Positions 45,612-57,504 of a stretch of 64,000 nt of DNA are shown here, piece by piece. A program made the position numbers and the translations under genes. Under the pieces are notes generated by a model. It searched no databases. It was given only the letters and a program-made list of their open reading frames with translations, and had not been told where the DNA came from. Origin of the DNA: Mycobacterium kyogaense (lineage in GTDB: Bacteria; Actinomycetota; Actinomycetes; Mycobacteriales; Mycobacteriaceae); the NCBI RefSeq assembly GCF_003254575.1, contig NZ_QJUA01000005.1, forward strand, positions 62,001-126,000. The letters are read 5' to 3'. How positions within the stretch are numbered: position 1 is the first letter of the stretch; each line of letters opens with the position of its first letter.

Positions 45612-46895
45612 ATGGCACGCAATAGTTCACATCGGCGCGGCAGCGCCGTGGAGTCCACCGCGGTGGAGGCACCCGACCTCGAGGCCAGCGCCGCCGACGC
45701 GCCCAAGCACGGCTTCTTCGTCCGCCTCTACACCGGTACCGGCGCCTTCGAGGTGATCGGTCGCCGCAAGCTGTGGTACGCGGTCAGCGGCATCATCGTC
45801 TTGATCGCGCTCGCCGCGATCGTGGTGCGCGGCTTCACCTTCGGCATCGACTTCGAGGGCGGAACCAAGGTGTCGTTCCCGCGCGGTGACGGGCAGGCCA
45901 CCACCTCACAGGTCGAGACGGTGTTCAACAACGCCATCGGCAAGCCGCCGGAGTCGGTGGTCGTCGTCGGCAGCGGCAACTCGGCGACGTTCCAGATCCG
46001 GTCGGAGACGTTGAGCAACGACGAGACCGAGAAGCTGCGCGACGCGCTGTTCGACCAGTTCCAGCCCAAGGGCGCCGACGGCCAGCCGTCCAAGCAGGTC
46101 ATCAGCGACTCCGCGGTGTCCGAGACGTGGGGCGGTCAGATCACCCAGAAGGCGTTGCTCGCCCTCGTGGTGTTCCTGGTGTTGGCCGCTATCTACATCA
46201 CCGTGCGCTACGAGCGGTACATGGCAGCCGCCGCGCTGCTGACCCTGGTGTTCGACCTGCTCGTCACCGCCGGGGTGTACGCGCTCGTCGGGTTCGAGGT
46301 CACGCCCGCCACTGTCATCGGGCTGCTGACCATCCTCGGCTTCTCGCTCTACGACACGGTGATCGTGTTCGACAAGGTCGAGGAGAACACCGAAGGCTTC
46401 GAGCACACGACCCGAAGGACGTTCGCCGAACAGGCCAACCTCGCGGTCAACCAGACCTTCATGCGGTCGATCAACACCAGCCTCATCTCGGTGCTGCCGA
46501 TCATCGCGCTGATGGTCATCGCGGTGTGGCTGCTCGGTGTCGGCACGCTGATGGACCTGGCGCTGGTCCAGCTCGTCGGCGTCATCGTCGGTACCTACTC
46601 GTCGATCTTCTTCGCCACGCCGCTGCTGGTCAGCCTGCGGGAGCGCACCGACCTGGTCAGCAAGCACACCCGGCGTGTGCTCAACCGACGCAAGACCATT
46701 GCGGCCAAGGCAGGCGCCGGAGAGGCGACTTTCGAGGACGAGGCCGACACACCCACCGTCGACCCCGAGCCGGCGACGGTCACCGCGCCGGCTGGGCCGC
46801 CGCCGGACAAGCCCGCCCCGGGCGCGCGGCCGATCCGGCCGACGTCGAGTCGGACGGGCCGGCCGTCGGGTAAGCGAAGCACCGGAAAGCGCTAG
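45612..46895 (+). CDS. secF: Protein translocase subunit SecF
   Basis: 427 residues. Membrane helix at ~58-78, the GFTFGIDFEGGTKVSFPR motif and C-terminal membrane domain with GFSLYDTVIVFDKVEENTEGFEHTTRRTFAEQANLAVNQTFMRSINTS, diagnostic for SecF. A Pro/Thr-rich basic tail (~375-427) extends beyond the usual end. It works with SecD and YajC. It is followed 16 bp later by a solute-binding lipoprotein. Confidence 0.94.
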   Translation: MARNSSHRRGSAVESTAVEAPDLEASAADAPKHGFFVRLYTGTGAFEVIGRRKLWYAVSGIIVLIALAAIVVRGFTFGIDFEGGTKVSFPRGDGQATTSQVETVFNNAIGKPPESVVVVGSGNSATFQIRSETLSNDETEKLRDALFDQFQPKGADGQPSKQVISDSAVSETWGGQITQKALLALVVFLVLAAIYITVRYERYMAAAALLTLVFDLLVTAGVYALVGFEVTPATVIGLLTILGFSLYDTVIVFDKVEENTEGFEHTTRRTFAEQANLAVNQTFMRSINTSLISVLPIIALMVIAVWLLGVGTLMDLALVQLVGVIVGTYSSIFFATPLLVSLRERTDLVSKHTRRVLNRRKTIAAKAGAGEATFEDEADTPTVDPEPATVTAPAGPPPDKPAPGARPIRPTSSRTGRPSGKRSTGKR

Positions 46896-46910
46896 GGAGC
46901 GGTAGGTCCG

Positions 46911-48575
46911 ATGGCCCACCGCACCCGTGCGTGGCGTATCCGTGTCACTTCGGCGATCGTCGCCGCTGTGGTCGGCGCGTCAGGTCTGTCGTCGTGCTCG
47001 TCGGACGCGGCCGACTCGATCGACTACGCGATCGACGGCACGCTCCCGACGTACAACACCAACACGGTCACCGGCGCCGCATCGGGCGGTGCACAGGCGT
47101 TCGCCCGGGCGCTGACCGGATTCAACTACCACGGACCCGACGGACAGATCGTGGGCGACCACGACTTCGGCACCATCGCGGTCGTGGGTCGCAGCCCGCT
47201 GGTGCTCGACTACGAGCTCAAGCCGGAGGCCGTCTACTCCGACGGCAAACCGATCACCTGCGATGACATGGTGCTGGCGTGGGCCGCGCAGTCGGGTCGA
47301 TTCCCCACCTTCGACGCGGCCAGCCGCGCCGGGTACACCGACATCGCGACGATCGACTGCACCCCGGGGCAGAAGAAGGCCCGCGTCAGCTTCGCCCAGG
47401 ATCGGGCGTTCACCGATTACGGGCAGTTGTTCGCGGCGACGTCGCTGATGCCCTCCCACGTCATCGCCGACGAGCTGGGGCTCGGCGACGGCGGGGTGAC
47501 CAGGGCCGTGCTGGGCAACGACGGGCCGGCGATCGAGCGCATCGCGCAGGTGTGGAACACCACGTGGAACCTCACCCCGGATCTGGATCTCAAGCATTTC
47601 CCGTCGTCGGGGCCGTACCGCATCGAGTCGGTCACCGGTGACGGCGCGGTGGTGCTGGTGGCCAACGACAAGTGGTGGGGCACCAAGCCCGTCACCGCGA
47701 AGATCACCGTGTGGCCGCGCCGCCCGGATCTGCAGGACAGGGTCAACGAGGGTGCCTACGACGTCGTCGACATCGCCGCAGGCTCGGCGGGCACGCTGAA
47801 CCTGCCCGATGACTACACCCGCTCGGATTCGGCGTCGGCGGGTGTGGAACAGCTGATCTTCGCCCCGCAGGGCCCGCTGGCCCCGGTGCCCGCCCGTCGC
47901 GCCGTCGCCCTGTGCACCCCGCGCGATGTCATCGCCCGCAACGCGTCGGTGCCGCCGGCCAACTCGCGGCTCAACGCCGCGGCCGAGGATGCCTACTCCG
48001 GCGCGGAGGCCACCCCCCAGGTCAACGACTTCGCGGCGGGCGATCCCGTCGCGGCCCGCGCCGCGCTGGGCAACCAGCCGCTGACGGTGCGTATCGGATA
48101 CCAGTCACCCAACGCCCGGCTCGCGGCCGCGGTCGGGGCGATGGCCAAGGCGTGCGCACCCGCAGGCATCACGGTGCAGGACGCAGCGGGGGAGAACGTG
48201 GGCCCACAGGCGTTGCGCGACAACGCCATCGACGTGCTCATCGCCAGCACCGGCGGGGCGACGGGCAGTGGCTCGTCAGGCTCGTCGGCGATCGACGCCT
48301 ACACCTTGTACAGCGGTGACGGAAACAACCTGCCCCGCTACGTCAACGAGCGCATCGACGGCATCATCTCGACGCTGGCGGTGACCTCCGACCCCAAGGA
48401 GATCGCCCGGTTGCTCGCCGAGGCCGGCCCGATCCTGTGGGGCGACATGCCCACGTTGCCGCTGTACCGTCAGCAACGCACCCTGCTCGCGTCGACGAAG
48501 ATGTACGCGGTGAGCGCCAATCCGACGCGCTGGGGCGCGGGATGGAACATGGACCGATGGAAGCTGAGTCAGTGA
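46911..48575 (+). CDS. Solute-binding lipoprotein, SBP family 5 (Rv2585c-like)
   Basis: 554 residues with a lipoprotein signal ending at C29 (GLSSCSSD). Peptide/nickel-binding (DppA/OppA-like) fold with [25 protein letters not shown] and [22 protein letters not shown]. Its own transporter genes are absent; it is an orphan subunit in the secDF-apt-relA cluster, as in M. tuberculosis. The ligand is unknown. The stop overlaps the apt start (GTGA). Confidence 0.87.
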   Translation: MAHRTRAWRIRVTSAIVAAVVGASGLSSCSSDAADSIDYAIDGTLPTYNTNTVTGAASGGAQAFARALTGFNYHGPDGQIVGDHDFGTIAVVGRSPLVLDYELKPEAVYSDGKPITCDDMVLAWAAQSGRFPTFDAASRAGYTDIATIDCTPGQKKARVSFAQDRAFTDYGQLFAATSLMPSHVIADELGLGDGGVTRAVLGNDGPAIERIAQVWNTTWNLTPDLDLKHFPSSGPYRIESVTGDGAVVLVANDKWWGTKPVTAKITVWPRRPDLQDRVNEGAYDVVDIAAGSAGTLNLPDDYTRSDSASAGVEQLIFAPQGPLAPVPARRAVALCTPRDVIARNASVPPANSRLNAAAEDAYSGAEATPQVNDFAAGDPVAARAALGNQPLTVRIGYQSPNARLAAAVGAMAKACAPAGITVQDAAGENVGPQALRDNAIDVLIASTGGATGSGSSGSSAIDAYTLYSGDGNNLPRYVNERIDGIISTLAVTSDPKEIARLLAEAGPILWGDMPTLPLYRQQRTLLASTKMYAVSANPTRWGAGWNMDRWKLSQ

Positions 48576-49105
48576 GTCAGACGAATGACGTCGGCCAGGT
48601 GATCTCCTCGCTGCTGCGCGAGGTGCCCGATTTCCCGGAGCCGGGCGTGCTGTTCAAGGATCTGACGCCGGTGCTGGCCGACGCCCGGGGGCTGGCCGAG
48701 GTCAGCGCGGCGATGGCCGACATCGCCCGCGGGGCCGATCTGGTGGCCGGCGTCGACGCGCGCGGCTTCCTGCTCGGCGGCGCCGTGGCGATCTCGCTCG
48801 GCATCGGTGTACTGGCGGTCCGCAAGGGCGGCAAGCTCCCGCCGCCGGTGATCAGCGAGACCTACACATTGGAGTACGGGTCGGCCACCCTGGAGGTGCC
48901 GGCCGACGGCGTCGAGCTGGCCGGCCGCACCATCGTGGTCATCGACGACGTGTTGGCCACCGGGGGAACACTGGCGGCCACCCATCAGTTGCTCACGGCA
49001 GCGGGGGCGACGGTCAGCGGCGCGATCGTGATGCTCGAACTCGCCGCCCTGGGCGGCCGGTCCGTCCTGGAACCGTTGCCGGTCACGGCTCTACACACCG
49101 TATGA
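48572..49105 (+). CDS. apt: Adenine phosphoribosyltransferase
   Basis: 177 residues from GTG 48572 inside the preceding stop; ATG 48557 is an alternative. Apt features are [34 protein letters not shown] and the PRPP loop [20 protein letters not shown]. It salvages adenine to AMP. Placed directly before relA, a common actinobacterial order linking purine salvage and the stringent response. Confidence 0.93.
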   Translation: MSQTNDVGQVISSLLREVPDFPEPGVLFKDLTPVLADARGLAEVSAAMADIARGADLVAGVDARGFLLGGAVAISLGIGVLAVRKGGKLPPPVISETYTLEYGSATLEVPADGVELAGRTIVVIDDVLATGGTLAATHQLLTAAGATVSGAIVMLELAALGGRSVLEPLPVTALHTV

Positions 49106-49146
49106 CCGGATATCCTGCCAACAGCAGCTGAGCAGCGGAGGTGAGC

Positions 49147-51522
49147 ATGGCCAACGAGATCCAGGCAGATCCGCGCGCGAACCAGGCTGTGCAGGTCCCG
49201 CCGGTGCCGGCCGGGCCGGAGACGCAGCCGATGGAGCTGCCCCGGACCGAGGCCACGAAGGCGACCAGCGCCTCGCGACGGGTCAGGGCCCGCCTCGCCC
49301 GCCGGATGACCTCCCAGCGCAGCACCGTCAACCCGGTGCTGGAGCCGCTGGTCGCGGTGCACCGGGAGATCTACCCCAAAGCTGACCTGACCCTGCTGCA
49401 GAAGGCCTACGACGTCGCCGAGGAACGGCACGCCGATCAGCTGCGCAAGTCCGGCGACCCGTACATCACCCATCCGCTTGCGGTGGCCAACATCCTGGCC
49501 GAGCTCGGCATGGACACCACCACGCTGATCGCGGCGCTGCTGCACGACACCGTCGAGGACACCGGGTACACGCTGGAGGCGCTGACCCAGGAGTTCGGTA
49601 CCGAGGTCGGTCATCTGGTCGACGGGGTCACCAAACTCGACAAGGTGGCACTGGGCACCGCTGCCGAGGGCGAGACCATCCGCAAGATGATCATCGCGAT
49701 GGCCCGCGATCCGCGAGTGCTGGTGATCAAGGTGGCCGACCGGCTGCACAACATGCGCACGATGCGCTTCCTGCCGCCCGAGAAGCAGGCGCGCAAGGCC
49801 CGCGAAACGCTGGAAGTCATTGCGCCCCTTGCTCACCGGCTCGGTATGGCGACGGTGAAATGGGAGCTCGAGGATCTGTCGTTCGCGATCCTGCATCCCA
49901 AGAAGTACGAGGAGATCGTGCGGCTAGTCGCCGATCGTGCGCCGTCGCGCGACACCTATCTGGCCAAGGTGCGCGCCCAGATCACGGCCACGCTGAATGC
50001 GTCGAAGATCAACGCCGTCGTCGAGGGACGGCCGAAGCACTACTGGTCGATCTACCAGAAGATGATCGTCAAGGGCCGCGACTTCGACGACATCCACGAT
50101 CTCGTCGGCGTCCGGATTCTGTGCGACGAGGTGCGGGACTGCTACGCCGCCGTCGGTGTGGTGCACTCGCTGTGGCAGCCGATCGCCGGCCGGTTCAAGG
50201 ACTACATCGCCCAGCCCCGCTTCGGGGTGTACCAGTCGCTGCACACCACCGTCGTCGGGCCGGAGGGCAAGCCGCTGGAGGTGCAGATCCGCACCACGGA
50301 CATGCACAAGACCGCGGAGTACGGCATCGCCGCGCACTGGCGCTACAAAGAAGCCAAGGGCCGCAACGGAGTTCCGCAGAGCCACACCGCCACCGAGATC
50401 GACGACATGGCGTGGATGCGACAGCTGCTCGACTGGCAGCGGGAAGCCGCCGACCCGGGCGAGTTCCTCGAGTCGCTGCGGTACGACCTCGCGGTGCAGG
50501 AGATCTTCGTGTTCACCCCGAAGGGCGACGTCATCACGCTGCCCACCGGGTCCACGCCCGTCGACTTCGCCTACGCGGTGCACACCGAGGTGGGGCACCG
50601 CTGTATCGGGGCACGCGTCAACGGCCGGCTCGTCGCGCTGGAGCGCAAGCTCGAAAACGGCGAAGTGGTCGAGGTTTTCACGTCGAAGGCAGCCAACGCG
50701 GGTCCGTCGCGGGACTGGCAGACGTTCGTGGTGTCGCCGCGGGCCAAAGCCAAGATCCGGCAGTGGTTCGCCAAGGAGCGTCGCGAAGAGGCGCTGGAGT
50801 CAGGCAAGGATGCGATCGCGCGCGAGGTGCGCCGCGGTGGACTTCCGTTGCAGCGCTTGATGAATGCCGAGACGATGGCGGCGTTGGCGCGCGAGCTGCG
50901 CTATCTCGACGTGTCCTCGCTCTACACCGCGGTCGGTGAGGGCCATGTGTCGGCCCGCCACGTCGTGCAGCGGTTGGTCGCCCAGATCGGGGGCGATGAC
51001 GAGGCGGCCGACGAGCTGGCCGAGCGGTCGACGCCGGCGACCATGCCGGTGCGGCAGCGCACCAGCGACGACGTCGGGGTGTCGGTGCCGGGGGCGCCCG
51101 GGGTGCTGACCAAGCTGGCCAAGTGCTGCACGCCGGTGCCGGGCGACGTCATCATGGGCTTCGTCACCCGCGGCGGTGGGGTGAGTGTGCACCGCACCGA
51201 CTGCACGAATGCGGCCTCGCTGGAGACGCAGTCCGAGCGCATCATCGATGTGCAGTGGGCGCCGTCCCCGTCGTCGGTGTTCCTGGTCGCCATCCAGGTC
51301 GAGGCGCTGGATCGGCACCGGCTGCTCTCCGATGTGACGCGCGTGCTCGCCGACGAGAAGGTCAACATCCTGTCGGCATCGGTCACGACGTCGAATGACC
51401 GGGTGGCGATCAGCCGGTTCACCTTCGAGATGGGCGACCCCAAGCATCTGGGGCACGTGCTGAACGTGGTGCGCAACGTGGAGGGCGTCTACGACGTCTA
51501 CCGCGTCACCTCTGCGGCCTAG
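49147..51522 (+). CDS. relA: Bifunctional (p)ppGpp synthetase/hydrolase RelA
   Basis: 791 residues from ATG 49147 (GGAGG five bases upstream; a GTG two codons earlier is also in frame). Hydrolase HD domain with YITHPLAVA and [12 protein letters not shown] (~115-145), synthetase domain with [12 protein letters not shown] and [15 protein letters not shown] domain with [26 protein letters not shown], and a C-terminal ACT domain ([22 protein letters not shown]). HD active-site residues appear intact, so both activities are expected. It controls the stringent response. Confidence 0.95.
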   Translation: MANEIQADPRANQAVQVPPVPAGPETQPMELPRTEATKATSASRRVRARLARRMTSQRSTVNPVLEPLVAVHREIYPKADLTLLQKAYDVAEERHADQLRKSGDPYITHPLAVANILAELGMDTTTLIAALLHDTVEDTGYTLEALTQEFGTEVGHLVDGVTKLDKVALGTAAEGETIRKMIIAMARDPRVLVIKVADRLHNMRTMRFLPPEKQARKARETLEVIAPLAHRLGMATVKWELEDLSFAILHPKKYEEIVRLVADRAPSRDTYLAKVRAQITATLNASKINAVVEGRPKHYWSIYQKMIVKGRDFDDIHDLVGVRILCDEVRDCYAAVGVVHSLWQPIAGRFKDYIAQPRFGVYQSLHTTVVGPEGKPLEVQIRTTDMHKTAEYGIAAHWRYKEAKGRNGVPQSHTATEIDDMAWMRQLLDWQREAADPGEFLESLRYDLAVQEIFVFTPKGDVITLPTGSTPVDFAYAVHTEVGHRCIGARVNGRLVALERKLENGEVVEVFTSKAANAGPSRDWQTFVVSPRAKAKIRQWFAKERREEALESGKDAIAREVRRGGLPLQRLMNAETMAALARELRYLDVSSLYTAVGEGHVSARHVVQRLVAQIGGDDEAADELAERSTPATMPVRQRTSDDVGVSVPGAPGVLTKLAKCCTPVPGDVIMGFVTRGGGVSVHRTDCTNAASLETQSERIIDVQWAPSPSSVFLVAIQVEALDRHRLLSDVTRVLADEKVNILSASVTTSNDRVAISRFTFEMGDPKHLGHVLNVVRNVEGVYDVYRVTSAA

Positions 51523-51542
51523 TTTTCCCGCGACGTTTTCCC

Positions 51543-51603
51543 GCGACCAGACGCGAACTCGAGCGCGCCGCCGGCGTGTCCGCTCGAGTTCACGTCTGGT
51601 CGC
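51543..51603. terminator. Long hairpin between relA and the convergent ppiB
   Basis: Arms GCGACCAGACGCGAACTCGA and TCGAGTTCACGTCTGGTCGC, extended inward by GCG/CGC, form a ~23-bp stem with one mismatch and a 15-base G+C-rich loop. It lies between the two stop codons and can terminate both genes. A CCCGCGACGTTTTCCCGCGAC direct repeat precedes it. Confidence 0.75.
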
Positions 51604-51620
51604 CGAGTCTCCGCCGGGGC

Positions 51621-52517
51621 TCAGTCCAGCTGGAGCTGCTTGATCGTGACGTCCAGCTTGGGTGCGCCGTCCTCGCCGCCGTCCTTGGTGCCCGCCGCGG
51701 CGATCTTGTCCAGCGTGGCCAGGCCGGTCTGGTCGATGGTGCCGAACACCGTGTAGTTCGGCGGCAGCGTCGAATCCTTGTAGACCAGGAAGAACTGGCT
51801 GCCGTTGGTGCCCGGCCCCGCGTTGGCCATCGCAAGCGTGCCGCGGGGGTAGACCACCGGCTGCTGCAGCTTCGGATCGTCCGGCTGGTATTGGTCGGTC
51901 GGGTACTCGTTGGCGAACTGGTAGCCCGGCCCGCCGGTGCCCTGGCCGGTCGGATCGCCGCACTGCAGCACGGCCAGGCCTTCACCGGTGGTCAGCCGGT
52001 GGCACGGGGTGTTGTCGAAGAAGCCCTTGTTGGCCAGGCTGGCGAAACTGTTCACCGTGCAGGGTGACTTCGCGTTGTCGAGCTCGAGGCCGAGGTTGCC
52101 CTGGTTGGTCTCCATGCTGGCACTGACCGTCGCCGGATCTGTCGGCACCTTGCCCGCACGCGGCGGTTCGACCGGCTTGCTGGCCGGCTCGGGGGACTTG
52201 GCGTACTGGCAGTTGCTGCCCAGGCCGGCCGGCGCGGCGAACGGGGGCAGCGCACCGGGCTTACCCGGCTCCGGGGCGTCCAGTGGCGAGGCCGCGTCGG
52301 ATGTCGCCGCGCTCGTCGGCGTCGACGCGGTCGGCGTGCCGCTGTCGCGGTTGGTCAGCACGATGGTCGCCACGACCGCGGCGATCACGACGACGGCCGC
52401 GACGGCCGACCCGATGATCGTGTACGTGCGGCGCTTGCGGTCCCTCTCGGCGCGCCGTTCGAGTTGGCGCTCGAGCTTGCGCTTGGCGGTGGCTCGCCGT
52501 TGTTCGTTCGTCGGCAC
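51621..52517 (-). CDS. ppiB: Membrane-anchored cyclophilin-type peptidyl-prolyl isomerase
   Basis: 298 residues from GTG 52517 (GAGGAGG eight bases upstream); the open frame continues antisense to the next gene. A basic N-terminus (RRATAKRKLERQLERRAERDRKRRTYT) precedes one membrane helix (~37-58). An Ala/Pro/Thr-rich linker leads to the cyclophilin domain from ~125: FASLANKGFFDNTPCHRL, GPGYQFANEY, GTLAMANAGPGTNGSQFFLVYKDS. It should fold proteins outside the membrane. Convergent with relA. Confidence 0.9.
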   Translation of the reverse strand: MPTNEQRRATAKRKLERQLERRAERDRKRRTYTIIGSAVAAVVVIAAVVATIVLTNRDSGTPTASTPTSAATSDAASPLDAPEPGKPGALPPFAAPAGLGSNCQYAKSPEPASKPVEPPRAGKVPTDPATVSASMETNQGNLGLELDNAKSPCTVNSFASLANKGFFDNTPCHRLTTGEGLAVLQCGDPTGQGTGGPGYQFANEYPTDQYQPDDPKLQQPVVYPRGTLAMANAGPGTNGSQFFLVYKDSTLPPNYTVFGTIDQTGLATLDKIAAAGTKDGGEDGAPKLDVTIKQLQLD

Positions 52518-52634
52518 GGGCCGGTCCTCCTCGGGGTCGGTCAGGTCGGCACCGAGTGTGCCAGGGCTCGCTGAGATGGCGGCTGTGACCCCTCGTGAAC
52601 TGCGCTGTGAGCTCGGCATGGGAAGCTGGACGGC

Positions 52635-53312
52635 GTGTTGATCACCGGATTCCCCGCCGGGGTCCTGGCGTGCAACTGCTACGTGCTGGCCCCCGGACAG
52701 GGTGCCGATGCGATCGTCGTCGACCCCGGCCAGCGTGCGATGGGGCCGTTGCGCCGCATCCTCGACGAGAACCGGCTCACCCCGGCCGCGGTGCTGCTCA
52801 CCCACGGCCACATCGACCACATGTGGTCGGCGCAGAAGGTCTCCGACACCTACGGCTGCCCCACCTACATCCACCCGGCTGACCGGTACATGCTCAAGGA
52901 CCCCGTGAAGGCGCTCGGGCAGGGCTTCGCCCTCGGACTGGCGTCCCTCGCGGTCGGGGCGCTGTTCCGGGAGCCGCGCCAGGTCGTCGAACTCGACCGC
53001 GATGGCGACAAGCTCGACCTCGGCGGGATCACGGTGGCCGTCGACCACACCCCTGGGCACACCCAGGGTTCGGTGGTCTTCCGCGTCGAGGAAGGACCCG
53101 ACCAGTTGGCCCTCACCGGCGACACCCTGTTCAAGCAGTCGGTGGGCCGCACCGATCTGCCCGGGGGCAGCGGTCGTGATCTGCTGACCTCGATCGTGAC
53201 GAAACTGTTGGTGCTCGACGACGACACGATGGTGCTTCCCGGGCACGGCGAACGCAGCACGATCGGCGCCGAACGCCGCACCAACCCGTTCCTCGAAGGT
53301 TTGACGACGTGA
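52635..53312 (+). CDS. Metallo-beta-lactamase-fold hydrolase, glyoxalase II-like
   Basis: 225 residues, GTG 52635 (TTG one codon later is possible). Metal ligands are visible: THGHIDH (H-x-H-x-DH), HTPGHTQGS, the bridging Asp in LTGDTLF and the final His in LPGHGE. The length is short for a canonical glyoxalase II, so another thioester or lactone substrate is possible. Overlaps hisS by four bases (GTGA). It corresponds to Rv2581c. Confidence 0.88.
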   Translation: MLITGFPAGVLACNCYVLAPGQGADAIVVDPGQRAMGPLRRILDENRLTPAAVLLTHGHIDHMWSAQKVSDTYGCPTYIHPADRYMLKDPVKALGQGFALGLASLAVGALFREPRQVVELDRDGDKLDLGGITVAVDHTPGHTQGSVVFRVEEGPDQLALTGDTLFKQSVGRTDLPGGSGRDLLTSIVTKLLVLDDDTMVLPGHGERSTIGAERRTNPFLEGLTT

Positions 53313-54580
53313 CCGATTTCAAGGCCCCCAAGGGCGTTCCCGATTACTTCCCGCCGGACTCCGCCGAGTTCGTCGCGGTGCGCGCCGCGCTGCTCGGCGC
53401 TGCCCGGCGCGCGGGCTACGGCGACATCGAGCTGCCGATCTTCGAGGACACCGCGCTGTTCGCCCGAGGCGTGGGGGAGTCCACCGACGTGGTGTCCAAG
53501 GAGATGTACACCTTCGCCGACCGCGGGGAGCGGTCGGTGACGCTGCGTCCCGAGGGCACCGCCGGTGTCATGCGCGCGGTGATCGAGCACGGACTCGACC
53601 GCGGTCAGCTGCCGGTGAAGCTGTGCTATTCGGGGCCGTTCTTCCGGTACGAGCGGCCGCAGGCCGGCCGCTACCGGCAGCTGCAACAGGTCGGGGTGGA
53701 GGCGATCGGGGTCGACGATCCGGCCCTGGACGCCGAGGTCATCGCGGTGGCCGACGCCGGCTTCCGCTCGCTGGGTCTCGACGGGTTCCGACTGGAGATC
53801 ACCTCACTCGGCGACGACACCTGCCGGCCGCAGTACCGGGAGTTGTTGCAGCAGTTCCTGTTCGGACTCGACCTGGACGAAGAGACGCGCCGCCGTGCGG
53901 AGATCAATCCGCTGCGGGTGCTCGACGACAAGCGCCCGCACGTCAAGGAGATGACCGCCGACGCACCGTTGATGCTCGATCACCTCTCCGAGGTGGCCAA
54001 GGCGCACTTCGAGACGGTGCTGGCGCATCTGGATGCACTGGGTGTGCCGTATGTGATCAATCCGCGCATGGTGCGCGGGCTGGACTACTACACGAAGACG
54101 ACGTTCGAGTTCGTGCACGACGGTCTCGGTGCGCAGTCGGGGATCGGTGGCGGCGGCCGTTACGACGGGTTGATGAGCCAGCTGGGCGGCCGTGATCTCT
54201 CCGGCATCGGGTTCGGGTTGGGCGTGGACCGCACGCTGCTGGCGCTACGGGCCGAAGGCAAGACCGCCGGTGAGGCGGCGCGCGTCGACGTGTACGCGGT
54301 GCCGATGGGCGGCGACGCCAAGATCCGGCTCGCGGTGCTGGCAGCACAGCTTCGCGCCGCGGGCGTTCGGGTGGACATGGCGTACGGCGATCGCAGCCTC
54401 AAGGGTGCGATGAAGGGTGCCGACCGGTCCGGCGCGTCGATCGCGCTGGTCGCGGGGGATCGTGACCTCGAGGCGGGCACCGTCGGGGTGAAGACGTTGA
54501 CGACGGGCGAGCAGGCCGACGTTCCCATCGATCAGGTGGTGGACCAGGTCATCGCTCAGGTTCGTGCCGCGCCGCGCTGA
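53309..54580 (+). CDS. hisS: Histidyl-tRNA synthetase
   Basis: 423 residues from GTG 53309. Class II motifs: motif 1 near [25 protein letters not shown], motif 2 [26 protein letters not shown], the HisA block [17 protein letters not shown] and motif 3 [15 protein letters not shown]. The C-terminal anticodon domain starts at ~325. It charges tRNA-His. The stop lies in a hairpin shared with the convergent DUF2254 gene. Confidence 0.95.
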   Translation: MTDFKAPKGVPDYFPPDSAEFVAVRAALLGAARRAGYGDIELPIFEDTALFARGVGESTDVVSKEMYTFADRGERSVTLRPEGTAGVMRAVIEHGLDRGQLPVKLCYSGPFFRYERPQAGRYRQLQQVGVEAIGVDDPALDAEVIAVADAGFRSLGLDGFRLEITSLGDDTCRPQYRELLQQFLFGLDLDEETRRRAEINPLRVLDDKRPHVKEMTADAPLMLDHLSEVAKAHFETVLAHLDALGVPYVINPRMVRGLDYYTKTTFEFVHDGLGAQSGIGGGGRYDGLMSQLGGRDLSGIGFGLGVDRTLLALRAEGKTAGEAARVDVYAVPMGGDAKIRLAVLAAQLRAAGVRVDMAYGDRSLKGAMKGADRSGASIALVAGDRDLEAGTVGVKTLTTGEQADVPIDQVVDQVIAQVRAAPR

Positions 54581-54596
54581 CACATCGTCAGCGCGG
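54572..54596. terminator. Hairpin overlapping two convergent gene ends
   Basis: CCGCGCTGAC-acatc-GTCAGCGCGG, a perfect 10-bp stem with a five-base loop. Both the hisS stop and the DUF2254 stop lie inside the structure, so the terminator is partly coding on both strands. Confidence 0.6.
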
Positions 54597-55937
54597 TGAC
54601 CACCGCCTTTCGAGGGCGGCGCGCACGTCGTTGCTCAGGCGCGTCAGACGCTCCCGGTCGACGGGATCGATGTCGCGTCCGGTGATGTCACGTTCTACGC
54701 GGGCCAGTTGGTCGGCCACCGCTGCCTTGTGTTCGGGGGGCCGGGACATCCAGCCGACTTCGCGTAACAACACCAGCACTCGAGCCACCACCACGGCGTC
54801 GCTACCGCCGTAGAGGATCGTCTGCCCGCACACGGTGTCCAGCAGGTCAGCCAACGACGGCCGGGCGATCACCACGCGCACCTCGTCGTTCTGGTCGCGA
54901 AGTACCGCGGGAGTCATGTGGCGGCAAGCGAATTCGCAGAGCATGGCGCTGCAGGCGTGCAACCCGTGGACGGCCGTGGTGGGATCGTTGACGCCGGGGC
55001 TCAACGCGCGCAGTACGACGTCCACGATCTGCCGCAATCCGTAGCCGATGTCCTGAGCCGCAGTGCGTTCGATGTCGGTGCGTAGCGACGCGGCCACTTG
55101 GTCGTAGAGCCCCGTCAGGTCGTCGTCGGTCGCGGTGTCGGCAACTTTGCAGAATGCGACCGGGACGCCGCTGACGACGGCTGAGCCCACGGGTTGGTCG
55201 ACCCAGACGACGGCGTTCGCTGCGCACGCGGCGCTGCGCAGGGCCTGTTCGTCGATGCCAACGAGGAATCCCGATGCGCGCGCCGCCACCGGCACCGCGC
55301 GGGGATGCACCGGCGGTGCCTCATCGGGACTCTGCGGGTCATCGCACGGATCGAGGAGGCGATCGGCGGTGTCGATGGCATCAGTGCGGATGTGGTGCAG
55401 CATGGTCTCGATCCTGATCTGGCGCACCAGGTGCCCGAGGAACAGTACGAGCGCGATGATGCTCGCCACGGCGAGAACGAATGCGACGGTGACGGCGATC
55501 TTCGGCACGAAGCGTGTGATCGTGTCACTGTCGTTGCGCACGCTGCGCAGCACCGTCAGCGCATAGGCGAACGTCGCGACGAACAGCGCGAGTGTGCGTT
55601 GGACGAGGTGGTCGGATGCGAAGGTCCGCAACAGCCGAGGGGTGTATTGACTGCTGGCCAACTGCAACGTGACCAGGGTCAGCGAGAACGTGAGTGACGT
55701 GACAGTCATCAACGCGGACGCAATGGTGCCGAGGATCTCGCGTGCCGCATCGGCGCCGCCGCCGAACAAGTAGGCCTCGACGATGGGCGGCAGATCAGCA
55801 TCGTAGGTGCGGTCCAGCTGTGGCACCGCAACTCCGGCGGCGACTGCGACGACGACCCCGAGCGCCGGGACCGGCCACAGCCGGCTGCGCAGCGCATCGC
55901 GCACCATGGTCCGCCGCTGTTCGAGGGCTCTTCTCAC
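54588..55937 (-). CDS. DUF2254 family membrane protein
   Basis: 449 residues if GTG 55937 is used; ATG 55907 (MVRDALRSRLWPVPAL) is a plausible shorter start and neither has a strong ribosome site. Four membrane segments: ~20-38, ~75-95, ~120-140 and ~150-175. DUF2254 blocks are SLTLVTLQLASSQYTPRLLRTF and LRQIVDVVLRALSPGVNDPTTAVHGL. The C-terminal half is soluble. Function is unknown; ion-channel-like roles have been suggested for the family but not shown here. It lies 59 bp downstream of urtE on the same strand. Confidence 0.82.
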   Translation of the reverse strand: MRRALEQRRTMVRDALRSRLWPVPALGVVVAVAAGVAVPQLDRTYDADLPPIVEAYLFGGGADAAREILGTIASALMTVTSLTFSLTLVTLQLASSQYTPRLLRTFASDHLVQRTLALFVATFAYALTVLRSVRNDSDTITRFVPKIAVTVAFVLAVASIIALVLFLGHLVRQIRIETMLHHIRTDAIDTADRLLDPCDDPQSPDEAPPVHPRAVPVAARASGFLVGIDEQALRSAACAANAVVWVDQPVGSAVVSGVPVAFCKVADTATDDDLTGLYDQVAASLRTDIERTAAQDIGYGLRQIVDVVLRALSPGVNDPTTAVHGLHACSAMLCEFACRHMTPAVLRDQNDEVRVVIARPSLADLLDTVCGQTILYGGSDAVVVARVLVLLREVGWMSRPPEHKAAVADQLARVERDITGRDIDPVDRERLTRLSNDVRAALERRWSPR

Positions 55938-55996
55938 GCTGTCTGCAGTACCCGATCGCGCGGTGCCGCATACGCGGCACTCGGCGAGTGGGCGTC

Positions 55997-56688
<692 letters not shown>

Positions 56689-56692
<4 letters not shown>

Positions 56693-57504
56693 GAGATTCC
56701 TTCCGCGCCTGCGGCGGCAGTGCCGAGGTAGACCTCTTGCACCTTGGGATCGGCTTGTACCTGCGCCACGGAGCCCTCGGCGATGACCTGGCCACGAGCG
56801 AGCACCGTCACCGAGGTGGCGAACGCTCGCATGAAGTCCATGTCGTGTTCGACGACGACCACTGTGCGTTCGGCGCCGATGCGCCGCAACAGATTTCCTG
56901 TTTCCTCGCGTTCCTCGGTGCTCATGCCGGCCACCGGTTCGTCGAGCAACAGCACGTCGGCGTTCTGGACCAGCAGCATGCCGATCTCCAGCCACTGCTT
57001 CTGCCCGTGGGCCAGCACGCCGGCGGGTTTGTCGGCGAGATGGGTCAGGCCGATGGTGTGCAGGGTCTGTTCGATGATCGGCAGCACACCGGAGCGTCGC
57101 CGCAGCAAGGTCCACACCGAACGTCCCGCGCCGGCGGCGATGTCGAGGTTCTGCAGAACGGTCAGCTGCTCGAACACGCTCGCGGTCTGGAACGTGCGTC
57201 CCACTCCGCGGCGCGCGATCTGATGCACCTTCTTGCCGAGCAGATCGACGCCGGATTTGTTCACCGATCCGGTCGCCGGCACCAGCCCGGTGATCGCGTC
57301 GATGACGGTGGTCTTGCCGGCGCCGTTGGGCCCGATCAGGAAGCGCAGATCGCCCTGGAACAGCGTCAGGTCGACGCCGCTGACCGCTTTGAAGCCGTCG
57401 AAATCGACTGTCAGGCCGCGTACTTCGAGGTACTGCGTACCCATGCCGGCGTTGCCGCCCTCGACGGGCTCTTTGCCTGCCGTCGCGGCGTCGACCTCGG
57501 TCAT
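56689..57504 (-). CDS. urtD: Urea ABC transporter ATPase UrtD
   Basis: 271 residues from ATG 57504, overlapping the urtC stop. LivG-like ATPase: YLEVRGLTVDFDGFKAVSGVDLTL, Walker A GPNGAGKTTVIDAITG, RRGVGRTFQTASVFEQLTVLQN, Walker B LLLDEPVAGMSTEE. In place of the usual LSGGE signature it reads LAHGQKQWLEIGM, which is the known UrtD form. Confidence 0.93.
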